A stretch of 7,312 nucleotides of DNA, taken from Bacillota bacterium. GTDB lineage: Bacteria; Bacillota; Clostridia; Christensenellales; CAG-138. The translations under genes and the position numbers were made by a program. The notes beneath the pieces are model-generated. The model worked only from the letters and a program-made list of their open reading frames with translations, was not told the origin of the DNA and made no database searches. The stretch is taken from assembly GCA_023455425.1 (NCBI GenBank), contig JAEYCM010000007.1:1-7312 (forward strand), written 5' to 3'. The number at the start of each line of letters is the position of its first letter. Positions within the stretch are counted from its first letter, which is position 1. Below are positions 1-6,876 of this stretch, in pieces.

Positions 1-2
1 CC

Positions 3-980
3 ACCCCCGCCGCCGCGGAAGCAACGCCAGCACCCGAAGCAACAGCAGAAGCGTCCGTTGAGGCCACGGAATACCCCATTACCATCAAGCATGCGTTTGG
101 GGAAACCGTGCTTACGGAAAAGCCGGAACGCATTGCCACCATCTTCTGGGGCAACCATGACGTGCCGCTGGCGCTGGGCGTGGTTCCCGTGGGCGTATCC
201 ATGGCAAACTATGGCGTGACGGACGGCAGCGGCATGCTGCCCTGGACGGCGGAAGGTTTCAAGGCCCTTGGCGTTGAACACCCTGTTTTGTTCAGCGATA
301 CGGACGGCCTTGATTATGAAGCCATCAACGAAGTGCAGCCCGATGTGATCCTTGCGGCATACTCCGGCATCACGCAGGAGGAATACGAGTTGTTGAGCCA
401 GATTGCGCCTGTTGTTGCGTATCCCACGTTTGCCTGGCAGACCTACTGGCGCGATCAGATCACCATGGACGCTGCCGGCATGGGCATGCAAAAAGAAGGC
501 GAGCAGCTTGTCGCCGAGCTTGACCAGCTGATTGCAGAGAAGCTTTCCGCCTACCCGCAGATCGCCGGGAAAAGCGCCGCGTTCTTCTACTTCATGCCTG
601 CCGACCTGGGCAAGTTCTATGTGTATCTTCCCACGGACCCCCGCGCCGCGTTTTTGGAGGATCTTGGCATGAAGGTACCCGAAAGCATATTGAAGATGGC
701 CGAAAGCTCCGAAAGCTTTTCCGCTGAGTTGAGCGCGGAGAACGTGGACCTGCTCAAGGACGTGGATATTGTCATCGGTTACGGCGACGACGCTTTGCTC
801 AAAGCCCTGCAGGCGGACAGCCTGATGGGTACGATGCCCGCCATCAAGCGGGGGTCTGTTGTGCTCCTGGAGGACGGCACGCCGCTTGCCGCGTCCAGCA
901 CGCCCAGCGCTCTCTCCATCCCCGCCGCAATCGATGAATACCTGGCGCTGATCGGCAAGGCCGCCGATCAGGTTGGATGA
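3..980 (+). CDS. Iron-siderophore ABC transporter substrate-binding lipoprotein (5' partial)
   Basis: Extracellular binding protein of the FecB/FhuD type (periplasmic-binding family 2), expected to be lipid-anchored to the membrane and to deliver ferric siderophore to the two permeases encoded next. The frame is open from base 3 with no stop, so the gene starts upstream of the window; the GTG at 108 is internal. The signal peptide and lipobox Cys are not visible. The first ~20 visible residues are an Ala/Pro/Thr/Glu-rich linker, typical just after a lipoprotein Cys. The folded domain then begins (YPITIKHAFGE), followed by PERIATIFWGN and LALGVVPVGVS in the first lobe, QPDVILAAYSG (about bases 336-370), and a second lobe ending DEYLALIG. 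The 325 visible residues suit a nearly complete protein. The stop TGA shares ATGA with the next start. The family is clear; the exact siderophore cannot be told. Confidence 0.93.
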   Translation, partial: TPAAAEATPAPEATAEASVEATEYPITIKHAFGETVLTEKPERIATIFWGNHDVPLALGVVPVGVSMANYGVTDGSGMLPWTAEGFKALGVEHPVLFSDTDGLDYEAINEVQPDVILAAYSGITQEEYELLSQIAPVVAYPTFAWQTYWRDQITMDAAGMGMQKEGEQLVAELDQLIAEKLSAYPQIAGKSAAFFYFMPADLGKFYVYLPTDPRAAFLEDLGMKVPESILKMAESSESFSAELSAENVDLLKDVDIVIGYGDDALLKALQADSLMGTMPAIKRGSVVLLEDGTPLAASSTPSALSIPAAIDEYLALIGKAADQVG

Positions 981-1975
981 AGTCGCCTAAAACCCTCCCG
1001 CTGCTCTGCGCCGGTGTGGCTGGGATCCTCCTTTGCATCCTTGCTTCCTTGGCGCTCGGTTCACGCACCGTGGGGGTGCACGAAGTCCTGCACGCCCTGT
1101 TCCGTGCCGAAGGTTCGTCGTTTGACGCGCTTGTCGTGCGGGAACGCATCCCAAGGACCATATTCAGCATCATCGCCGGAGCCTCTCTCGGGGTCTCCGG
1201 CGCTCTGATGCAGGCGATTACCCGCAACCCTATCGCGGACCCAAGCATCCTGGGCGTCAATACCGGCGCGTCCTTGTTTGTGGTGGGCGGTATCGTCCTG
1301 TTCCGCATCAGCACCGCAGCCGAATACATCTGGTTTGCGCTTTTGGGCGCTGCAATCGCTGCGGTGTTTGTCTACCGGATCGGCTCCATGGGCTATGGCG
1401 GCGCTACGCCGATTAAGCTTGCGCTGGCGGGCGCGGCGACAAGTGCGGCGCTCTCTTCCCTTGTGAGCGCCGTGATCCTGCCAAGGACGGATGCGCTCAA
1501 CGCCTACCGGTTCTGGCAGGTGGGCAGCGTTGGCGGCGCTACCTGGCAGGGCATCCTGACGGTCGCCCCGTTTCTTTTGGCGGGACTCTTCATCGGCTTT
1601 TTTATCGCCCCCGCATTAAACGCACTTGCGCTGGGGGATGATGTGGCAACGGGCCTTGGCGTGCGGACGGGCGTTGTACGGAGTGTGGGCGCATTGGCAG
1701 GCGTGCTGCTTTGCGGCGCGACAACGGCGCTGGCAGGCCCCATCGCATTCGTCGGGCTGATGATTCCCCACAGTATGCGGCTCATCTCCGGGCCCGACAT
1801 GAAGGGTATTGTGCCGCTATCCGCGGCGGGCGGCGCCATCCTTTTGACGATCTCTGACATTATCGGGCGGCTTATCGGTTCGCCAAGCGAGCTTGAGGCA
1901 GGAATTGTGACGGCATTCTTTGGCGCGCCCATCCTGATCCTGATTGCCATGAGAGCGAAGGTGCGGTCGTTATGA
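977..1975 (+). CDS. FecCD-family ABC permease, first subunit
   Basis: Polytopic inner-membrane permease of the FecCD/BtuC family (332 aa, normal length), which with the next gene product should form a heterodimeric channel for ferric siderophore. A hydrophobic segment at residues 7-28 is the first membrane helix. Family landmarks are GALMQAITRNPIADPSILGVN (about 75-95), ALGDDVATGLGVR (218-230, the cytoplasmic coupling region that contacts the ATPase) and AGPIAFVGLMIPH (253-265), with a hydrophobic C-terminus ending in a basic tail. The start ATG at 977 overlaps the upstream stop as ATGA, and only a weak AGG lies before it, which suggests translational coupling. Its partner is a distinct paralogue, as in FepD/FepG, rather than a homodimer as in BtuC. 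The substrate class (siderophore rather than cobalamin or heme) is inferred from the two-permease layout and the FhuD-like binding protein. Confidence 0.95.
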   Translation: MKSPKTLPLLCAGVAGILLCILASLALGSRTVGVHEVLHALFRAEGSSFDALVVRERIPRTIFSIIAGASLGVSGALMQAITRNPIADPSILGVNTGASLFVVGGIVLFRISTAAEYIWFALLGAAIAAVFVYRIGSMGYGGATPIKLALAGAATSAALSSLVSAVILPRTDALNAYRFWQVGSVGGATWQGILTVAPFLLAGLFIGFFIAPALNALALGDDVATGLGVRTGVVRSVGALAGVLLCGATTALAGPIAFVGLMIPHSMRLISGPDMKGIVPLSAAGGAILLTISDIIGRLIGSPSELEAGIVTAFFGAPILILIAMRAKVRSL

Positions 1976-3006
1976 AAACAAGCAATTCCGGTGCTGTAAG
2001 GCAGGGCTTTTCAAAAAGGCGGGTCCGTTTTCTTGCGGCAAGCCTTGTTCTGGCGGCGCTTGCCGCCTGCCTTTGCCTTGCCATGCTTTGCCTTGGAAAC
2101 ACGGTATATCCGCCTGACGTCGTTTTCCGGATGCTTTCAGGCGAGCAGGTCAAAGGCGCTGCCTTTGCTGTAGGCACGCTGCGTCTGCCAAGGATGCTTG
2201 CTGGATTACTCGCGGGCATGGCGTTCGGCATGGCGGGAAATACGTTCCAGACGATGCTCCGTAACCCGCTTGCAAGCCCGGATATCATCGGCATTTCCTC
2301 CGGCTCCAGCGTTGCGGCTGTGTTCTGCATTCTGGTGCTCAACATCAGCGGCCCGCTTGTCTCCCTGTCGGCTGTCCTTTCCGGGCTTGCCGTGGCGTTT
2401 TTGATCTATGCGCTTTCCCGGGGCGGCAGCTTTTCGGGCGGCAGGCTCATCCTCATCGGCATCGGCATGCAGGCCATGCTCAATGCGGTGATCTCATTCT
2501 TGCTGCTGCGGGCAAACCAGTATGATGTGCCTGCCGCGCTCCGGTGGCTCAGCGGCAGCCTGAACGGCATGCAGCTAAAGGATATTCCCGGGCTCTTTGT
2601 TGCCGTACTGGTCCTTGGCTGCGCGCTGATTTTGCTTGGCAGGCAGCTGAAAGTGCTCGAGCTTGGCGAACAGTCCGCCATTACGCTTGGCGTGCGGACA
2701 GACCGCATCCGGCTGCTGCTGGTACTTTGCGCCGTGTTCCTGATCGCCTATGCGACCTCGGTCACAGGCCCCATTGCCTTTGTTGCCTTCTTAGCGGGGC
2801 CAATTGCGGGCAGGCTGGCGGGCGCGGGTTCTTCCAACGTGCTCCCCGCGGGCCTGACCGGCGCTGTCATGGTGCTATTGGCCGATCTTATCGGCCAGTA
2901 TGCCTTTGATATCCGTTTCCCTGTGGGCATCATCACGGGCATCTTGGGCGCGCCGTATCTTCTTTACCTGTTGATCCGTATGAACAAAGCCGGAGGAGCC
3001 GCATGA
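1972..3006 (+). CDS. FecCD-family ABC permease, second subunit
   Basis: Second membrane subunit of the siderophore importer, 344 aa. It has a basic cytoplasmic N-terminus (QGFSKRRVR) and a first membrane helix at about 20-41. Family motifs are GMAGNTFQTMLRNPLASPDIIGISSGSS (about 86-113), LRWLSGSLNG (190-199), LELGEQSAITLGVRTD (229-244, ATPase coupling region) and the FecD/FepG-type GPIAFVAFLAGPIAGRL (266-282). The C-terminal FPVGIITGILGAPYLLYLL is also typical. The start overlaps the previous stop by ATGA, and its own stop overlaps the ATPase start the same way. The GxxFQ and AFLAGP variants separate it from the upstream subunit, supporting a heterodimer. Confidence 0.95.
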   Translation: MKTSNSGAVRQGFSKRRVRFLAASLVLAALAACLCLAMLCLGNTVYPPDVVFRMLSGEQVKGAAFAVGTLRLPRMLAGLLAGMAFGMAGNTFQTMLRNPLASPDIIGISSGSSVAAVFCILVLNISGPLVSLSAVLSGLAVAFLIYALSRGGSFSGGRLILIGIGMQAMLNAVISFLLLRANQYDVPAALRWLSGSLNGMQLKDIPGLFVAVLVLGCALILLGRQLKVLELGEQSAITLGVRTDRIRLLLVLCAVFLIAYATSVTGPIAFVAFLAGPIAGRLAGAGSSNVLPAGLTGAVMVLLADLIGQYAFDIRFPVGIITGILGAPYLLYLLIRMNKAGGAA

Positions 3007-3809
3007 AACACACGCCTGTACTCTCTGCTAGCAACATTGTTGCAGGGTATGATAAAAAAACCATTCTCAATCATGTTGACGTCGTCATCCCGCGCAACAA
3101 AATCAACGTCATTATTGGGGCGAACGCCTGCGGCAAATCTACGCTGTTAAAAACGCTCGCCCGGCTGATTCAGCCCGTTTCGGGCATGGTCTCGATTGAC
3201 GGCATAAAACTTAGCGCCATCCCGCCCAAGCAGCTTGCGCGCGTTCTTGGGCTGCTTCCCCAATCTCCCGTGGTCCCGGAGGGCATTACGGTGGCGGATC
3301 TTGTTTCAAGGGGCCGGTTCCCATACCAGAGCTTTTTGAAGGGCATGGGGAAACAGGATTATGCAGCCGTGGAAGAGGCTTTAGAGCTGATGGGGATCAC
3401 GTCCCTTGCAAACCGCAGCGTGGATGAGCTTTCCGGCGGTCAGCGCCAGCGGGTATGGATCGCCATGGCCCTTGCGCAGGAGACGGATATCCTGCTGCTG
3501 GACGAGCCGACCACCTTCCTTGACATCACCTATCAGATTGAAATACTCGATTTGCTGACGGATTTGAACCGCAAAAAAGGCACGACCATCGTCATGGTGC
3601 TGCATGACATCAACCTTGCCGTGCGGTATGCGGATTATCTCTTTGCGGTACAGGACGGGGCGCTGGTGGCGCAGGGGCCGCCCTCCGGCATTCTCAACGA
3701 AGCGCTCATGAAGCGGGTCTTTGGGCTTGACTGCCTGGTCACAAAAGACCCGGTATCCGGCCTGCCCTTTGTCGTCCCCATGGGAAGATACCATGTAAAC
3801 GCAACATAA
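3003..3809 (+). CDS. Siderophore ABC transporter ATP-binding protein (FecE/FepC type)
   Basis: Cytoplasmic ATPase that should power import through the two upstream permeases; 268 aa, standard for the family. All catalytic motifs are present: Walker A GANACGKST (39-47), Q-loop Gln87 in LLPQSP, signature LSGGQ (143-147), Walker B ILLLDEP (163-169), D-loop FLD (172-174) and switch His201 in VLHDIN. The RGRFPYQ segment after the Q-loop is characteristic of iron-siderophore ATPases. A strong GGAGGAG (2992-2998) lies four bases before ATG 3003, inside the end of the preceding gene, and the start overlaps that gene's stop as ATGA. It is the last gene of the operon, with a terminator 14 bases after the stop. 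The C-terminal tail of about 50 residues after the core (VFGLDCLVTKDPVSGLP) is usual for this family. Confidence 0.96.
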   Translation: MKHTPVLSASNIVAGYDKKTILNHVDVVIPRNKINVIIGANACGKSTLLKTLARLIQPVSGMVSIDGIKLSAIPPKQLARVLGLLPQSPVVPEGITVADLVSRGRFPYQSFLKGMGKQDYAAVEEALELMGITSLANRSVDELSGGQRQRVWIAMALAQETDILLLDEPTTFLDITYQIEILDLLTDLNRKKGTTIVMVLHDINLAVRYADYLFAVQDGALVAQGPPSGILNEALMKRVFGLDCLVTKDPVSGLPFVVPMGRYHVNAT

Positions 3810-3823
3810 GGTTACAGCAGAAA

Positions 3824-3851
3824 GCCCGTGGAAAGCTCCACGGGCCTTTTT
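3824..3851 (+). terminator. Intrinsic terminator of the siderophore operon
   Basis: A perfect 9-bp stem, GCCCGTGGA (3824-3832) with TCCACGGGC (3837-3845), has an AAGC tetraloop and is followed by C and five T (3847-3851). It starts 14 bases after the ATPase stop. On the minus strand the same hairpin is followed by only TTTC, so it might weakly stop transcription coming from murC as well. Confidence 0.93.
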
Positions 3852-3953
3852 GTATCAGCAAAGGATACAATCCCTTTGAAATTCCCCTATATTGGGATTC
3901 TCAAGGGACGTGTCCCTTAGTGGGGTTATAGGGGCAAAGCCCCTACGTACCCT
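3850..3953. repeat. Hairpin-rich convergent spacer between the iron operon and murC
   Basis: About 100 bases hold several short inverted repeats in a row: TTGTATC/GATACAA (3850-3856 with 3864-3870), AATCCC/GGGATT (3869-3874 with 3894-3899), AAGGGAC/GTCCCTT (3903-3909 with 3912-3918) and TAGGGGC/GCCCCTA (3929-3935 with 3939-3945), the last flanked by GGGT/ACCC. No open reading frame of note is present. None of the hairpins is followed by a good T-run on either strand, so they are not canonical terminators, although the last one lies just past the murC stop. The density of palindromes suggests a dispersed intergenic repeat or a 3'-end stabilising structure. Confidence 0.6.
3903..3918 (+). repeat. 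Palindromic repeat, copy 1
   Basis: AAGGGACGTGTCCCTT is a near-perfect inverted repeat (arms of 7, centre GT). Fifteen of its bases recur exactly at 7186-7200 in another intergenic stretch, and both copies are preceded by GATTC two or three bases upstream. A second copy with similar flanks points to a dispersed genomic repeat rather than chance. Confidence 0.65.
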
Positions 3954-5318
3954 TTATAGCAGCTTCCGCGTCTGCTTATACACATCGCCGGAACCGACGG
4001 TCAATACAAGATCGCCGGGCTTTGCGTTGACATCGAGATATGCGCGGATGGTTTCAAACGTGCCGAGGTAAATCGCTTTGCTCGGGTCCGCGTCGTTGAT
4101 GGCGTTCACCATATCCTTTGCGTGGACGGAGCCGTCGTCGATTTCGCGTCCGGGGTAGATATCAGGTACGAGCACTTCGTCCGCAAGCTTGAAGCAGTTC
4201 ACATCGCGCAAAAACAGCGTCTTGGCGCGGGTGTAGGAATTGCACTGGAACACGCAGTAGAGCTTGCCGTGCGGCACGCGGGACGCGCCGTCGAGTATCG
4301 CGGCGATTTCCGCCGGATGGTGCGCGTAATCGTGATACACCTTGATGCCGTCGCGCTCGCCATAGAATTCAAAGCGGCGGTGGGTAAGGGTGTATTCCGC
4401 CAAACCCGCCTTGATGTCCGCAAAGCTTTCGCCCAAGGCAAGCGATACGGCGGAGGCCGCGAGTGCATTGATGATGTTGTGCGTGCCGGGGATCTGCAAG
4501 GTGATCCTGCCTAAGTTTTCGCCCTTATGCATCAGGTCAAAGGAGGGGTAGCCCCATTCGTCAAACCGGATATCGCCCGGGGTATAGTCCGCATCCGCCA
4601 TGCCGTAAGAGATGGTGCGCACCTTCTGCGGGGGATTGTTCAAAAGCTCTTTTACGCGCGCATCGTCCGTGCAGCCTAAAAAGAGGCCGCCTTCCGGCAG
4701 CAGCCGCAGGAATTTGCGGAATGCCTCGGTGATCTCCTCGATATCCTTGTAATAGTCCAGATGATCGTCGTCGATGTTGTTGATGAGCGCTACGGTGGGC
4801 TTGAGCGTCAAAAAGCTTTCCACATACTCGCACGCCTCCGTAATAAAGAGGCCGCTTTTGCCGATGCGCGTGCCGCCGGAAAGGAAATCCACATCCCCGC
4901 CCACATGGACGGTGGCGTCCAATGCGCCCACCTGCGCAATTTTTGCGAGCATGGAGGTGATGGTGGTCTTGCCGTGGCAGCCCGCCACGCCCACAACCTC
5001 GGGATACTGTTCGGAAATTTCGCCCAGCGCGACGCTTCGTTCAATTTCGGGGATGCCGTGCTCACGCGCATAGACGCGCTCCGGGTTATCCTTTTTGATG
5101 GCCGCGGAATAGATCAGGGCTTCGGCGTCGCCCACCTGCTCCGCCTTGTGGCCGATAAAGACGGGGATGCCAAGTTCAGTCAGCTTCTGTGTAAACGGGG
5201 AGCTGTCCCGGTCGGAACCTTTTACGTCATAGCCGCGCGCACGCAGGATCTGCGCAAGGCCGTTCATGCTGCATCCGCCGATGCCAACGAGGTGTACGCG
5301 TGACTTTCCCTGGAGCAT
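3954..5318 (-). CDS. murC: UDP-N-acetylmuramate--L-alanine ligase
   Basis: Cytoplasmic Mur ligase that joins L-alanine to UDP-N-acetylmuramate with ATP, the first amino-acid step of peptidoglycan precursor synthesis. The protein is 454 aa, the usual length. The N-terminal UDP-binding domain has GIGGCSMNGLAQIL (12-25). The central ATPase domain has the P-loop GVAGCHGKTT (110-119), EACEYVESFL (about 158-168) and the NNIDDDHLDYY stretch. HNIINALAA leads to the C-terminal domain with RRFEFYGERDG, DYAHHPAEI (about 327-336), FQCNSYTRAKTLF and VGSGDVYKQTRKLL. EACEY and FQCNSYTR replace the EADESD and FQPHTYSR of proteobacterial MurC; I recall this form from Clostridia. The start is taken as ATG at 5318, nine bases after GGGAGG; an in-frame TTG at 5321 is the alternative. 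It stands alone between convergent and divergent neighbours. Confidence 0.95.
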   Translation of the reverse strand: MLQGKSRVHLVGIGGCSMNGLAQILRARGYDVKGSDRDSSPFTQKLTELGIPVFIGHKAEQVGDAEALIYSAAIKKDNPERVYAREHGIPEIERSVALGEISEQYPEVVGVAGCHGKTTITSMLAKIAQVGALDATVHVGGDVDFLSGGTRIGKSGLFITEACEYVESFLTLKPTVALINNIDDDHLDYYKDIEEITEAFRKFLRLLPEGGLFLGCTDDARVKELLNNPPQKVRTISYGMADADYTPGDIRFDEWGYPSFDLMHKGENLGRITLQIPGTHNIINALAASAVSLALGESFADIKAGLAEYTLTHRRFEFYGERDGIKVYHDYAHHPAEIAAILDGASRVPHGKLYCVFQCNSYTRAKTLFLRDVNCFKLADEVLVPDIYPGREIDDGSVHAKDMVNAINDADPSKAIYLGTFETIRAYLDVNAKPGDLVLTVGSGDVYKQTRKLL

Positions 5319-5349
5319 CAAAAAGAACCTCCCTTAAATGGCTTCCTAC

Positions 5350-5378
5350 ATTATACGACTCGGTTGCCGGAATGTCTA
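5350..5378 (-). promoter_or_regulatory. Probable sigma-A promoter of murC
   Basis: Read on the minus strand, TAGACA (5378-5373) and a perfect TATAAT (5355-5350) are separated by 17 bases. Transcription would start near 5343, giving a leader of about 25 bases that contains the GGGAGG ribosome binding site. The match (11 of 12 bases, ideal spacing) suggests strong constitutive expression, as suits an essential cell-wall gene. Confidence 0.85.
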
Positions 5379-5384
5379 CAAAAC

Positions 5385-5439
5385 GGGCATGCGGCTATGG
5401 CTGTGCCGTCTTTTTACAGGCTGATACGGCCATATGCCC
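5385..5439. repeat. Imperfect inverted repeat in the divergent spacer
   Basis: GGGCAT (5385-5390) pairs with ATGCCC (5434-5439), and the next inner segments ATGGC (5397-5401) and GCCAT (5429-5433) pair too, leaving a six-base bulge. It sits between the murC promoter and the promoter of the Fe-S gene. A smaller alternative pairing, CGGC/GCCG ahead of TCTTTTT (5406-5415), competes with it. It could be an operator-like site or mere chance structure; no regulator is encoded nearby. Confidence 0.35.
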
Positions 5440-5447
5440 TTGCAGCG

Positions 5448-5477
5448 TTGACGGAATAAACAGAACCGGATTACAAT
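5448..5477 (+). promoter_or_regulatory. Probable sigma-A promoter of the Fe-S/membrane protein pair
   Basis: TTGACG (5448-5453) and TACAAT (5472-5477) are 18 bases apart, ten of twelve consensus bases. Transcription would start near 5484, just before the AAGGAGG (5492-5498) of the following gene, so the leader is only about 20 bases and leaves no room for a riboswitch. Confidence 0.75.
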
Positions 5478-5503
5478 GACAATACTTCCATAAGGAGGAA
5501 TCT

Positions 5504-6301
5504 ATGATACCGGAGCTTACTGCGCAATCCCTGGAAGCGGCGCTTGCCGCGTTTGTGGCGTCCGATCCGGACAACGCCATGCCGGCCCACGGCAATATGC
5601 GCATGTATGACGCGCCGCTTATAGGCTTTGCGGCGGCGGGTGACGCGTACTTTGCAGCATTCACCTCGCCCGAGATCATAGGGGAATGCTTCCTTGCACC
5701 AAAAGTTTGGCTGCCCGGCGCGCGCACCGTCATTTCCTACTTTCTGCCGTTTACGGAGGAGGTGCGAAAGAGCAACCGCCGCCCCGGCCTGCCCTCACAG
5801 GAGTGGGCAAGCGCGCGTATCGACGGGGAAGCGTTTAACAACGCCGTGCGGAGGTTTTTAATCGCCTATCTCCAAGCGCATGGCACAGAGGCGATGTCGC
5901 CCGCGCTTGACGCCCGTTTTCGCGTTGTAAATCGCATTCCCAACTGGTCCGAACGGCACGCGGCGTTTGTAGCAGGCCTTGGCACATTCTCCCTGTGCCG
6001 CTCGCTGATTACCGAAAAAGGTACGGCGGGACGGATCGGCAGCGTCATCACAACGCTTTCTCTCCCCGCAACCGAACGCCCTTACCAAAGCTATTACGAG
6101 TACTGCCCGTTTTTGACAAAAGGCAAGTGCGGCGCGTGCATCCGCCGCTGCCCGCCAAAGGCCATTTCCCCCGCCGGGAAAGACAACCGGATTTGCGGCG
6201 ATTATATTGACAATGACGTGCTGCCCCTCTTTGCGCCGCGCTACGGCTGCGCAAAATGCAACACAGCGGTTCCGTGTGAAAGCAGGATACCGGCGATATA
6301 A
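5504..6301 (+). CDS. QueG-like 4Fe-4S double-cluster protein
   Basis: A 265-aa soluble protein related to the iron-sulfur part of epoxyqueuosine reductase (QueG, COG1600 group). The start at 5504 follows AAGGAGG by five bases. Residues 143-184 (NRIPNWSER, AAFVAGLGTF, LITEKGTAGRIGSVIT) match the QueG cobalamin/active-site region in layout. The C-terminal part holds eight cysteines, 201, 209, 212, 216, 231, 249, 252 and 258 (KCGACIRRCP; YGCAKCNTAVPCESRIP), enough for two [4Fe-4S] clusters. It stops there, lacking the HEAT-like C-terminal domain of many QueG proteins. By my alignment, Asn143 replaces the QueG catalytic Asp (D-x-x-P becomes N-x-x-P). It is therefore probably a paralogue with an unknown redox role rather than the tRNA-modifying enzyme. 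It lies 26 bases before the next gene, likely in one transcript. Confidence 0.85.
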   Translation: MIPELTAQSLEAALAAFVASDPDNAMPAHGNMRMYDAPLIGFAAAGDAYFAAFTSPEIIGECFLAPKVWLPGARTVISYFLPFTEEVRKSNRRPGLPSQEWASARIDGEAFNNAVRRFLIAYLQAHGTEAMSPALDARFRVVNRIPNWSERHAAFVAGLGTFSLCRSLITEKGTAGRIGSVITTLSLPATERPYQSYYEYCPFLTKGKCGACIRRCPPKAISPAGKDNRICGDYIDNDVLPLFAPRYGCAKCNTAVPCESRIPAI

Positions 6302-6327
6302 CAAAAAAATTACAAGGGAGAACGGGA

Positions 6328-6873
6328 ATGAAGGAATTTCAAATCAAACGGTCCGGCATCAAGCGGTATCTCTATATTCTTTTATCGCTCATCATGACAG
6401 CAGCGTCCGCACTGATGCTGATCTCCCAAAGATCGGTCATCATTGGCCTTATCGGCCTGCTGTTCTTTGGCTTGGGCACGGTCGTCATCGTTTGGAAAAC
6501 CTTCGGGCCGCCGCTGCTCATTCTCACAGCAGAAGGCTTTACAGATAACAGCACGGCCTCTCCCGCCGGATTTATCCCCTGGGAGGCGGTTTCCCGCCTG
6601 GCAATTGTAGAAATCATGCGGCAGACCTTTATTACCGTGTATTTGGAAGATACCGGTGCATACATGGACACGCTCTCTCCCCTTAAACGGAATGGCGCAA
6701 AAAATGACATCGCGATGGGGTATGGGCCGATCAATATCGCACTGCTGGGCACCGGCATGCGTCCGGAAGATGTGCTTTCCCGCATGATGGAATTCTGGAC
6801 AGTCTCCCGGAACGGTACGCAATCGCCCGCCTTATCCCCGTCCGCCATTGACAATACGGCGCAAAACGGCTAA
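6328..6873 (+). CDS. Small membrane protein of the STM3941-like type
   Basis: A 181-aa protein with a short basic N-terminus (KEFQIKRSGIKR), two adjacent membrane helices (about 14-32 and 37-56) and a cytoplasmic domain resembling the PH-like domain of STM3941-family proteins. The matching signs are LTAEGFTDNS, then FIPWEAVSRL (the IPWE motif), then a VYLED strand, YGPINIALLGTGMRPEDVLSRM and a polar, low-complexity tail. The start at 6328 follows AAGGGAG (6314-6320) by seven bases. The gene lies 26 bases after the Fe-S gene with no terminator between them, so the two are probably co-transcribed. No catalytic residues are apparent and the family has no settled function that I know of. Its last ~25 bases overlap a consensus promoter for the T-box leader. 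Confidence 0.8.
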   Translation: MKEFQIKRSGIKRYLYILLSLIMTAASALMLISQRSVIIGLIGLLFFGLGTVVIVWKTFGPPLLILTAEGFTDNSTASPAGFIPWEAVSRLAIVEIMRQTFITVYLEDTGAYMDTLSPLKRNGAKNDIAMGYGPINIALLGTGMRPEDVLSRMMEFWTVSRNGTQSPALSPSAIDNTAQNG

Positions 6874-6876
6874 AAT
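6848..6876 (+). promoter_or_regulatory. Probable sigma-A promoter of the T-box leader, inside the preceding gene
   Basis: A perfect TTGACA (6848-6853), a 17-base spacer and TAAAAT (6871-6876) form an 11-of-12 match. The -35 box encodes residues near the C-terminus of the membrane protein, and its TAA stop codon is the start of the -10 box. Transcription would begin near 6883, about 45 bases before the T-box stem I. Confidence 0.8.

Noticed and set aside
108..110. GTG as the start of the substrate-binding protein.
   Set aside because: The same frame is open back to base 3 and encodes a typical lipoprotein linker and the first strand of the domain, so the gene simply begins upstream of the window.
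3119..3145. Walker A reading GANACGKST instead of the common GPNGCGKST.
   Set aside because: The residues that matter (G-x4-GKST) are intact and this variant is known among siderophore ATPases, so it is not a defect.
3929..3945. Hairpin TAGGGGC AAA GCCCCTA as an intrinsic terminator for murC.
   Set aside because: On the minus strand it is followed by TAACCCC, with no T-run, so it is not supported as a canonical terminator.
4122..5303. Long open frames on the plus strand opposite murC (4122-4514 and 4761-5303).
   Set aside because: They are antisense shadows of murC in GC-rich DNA, with no ribosome binding sites or recognisable protein features.
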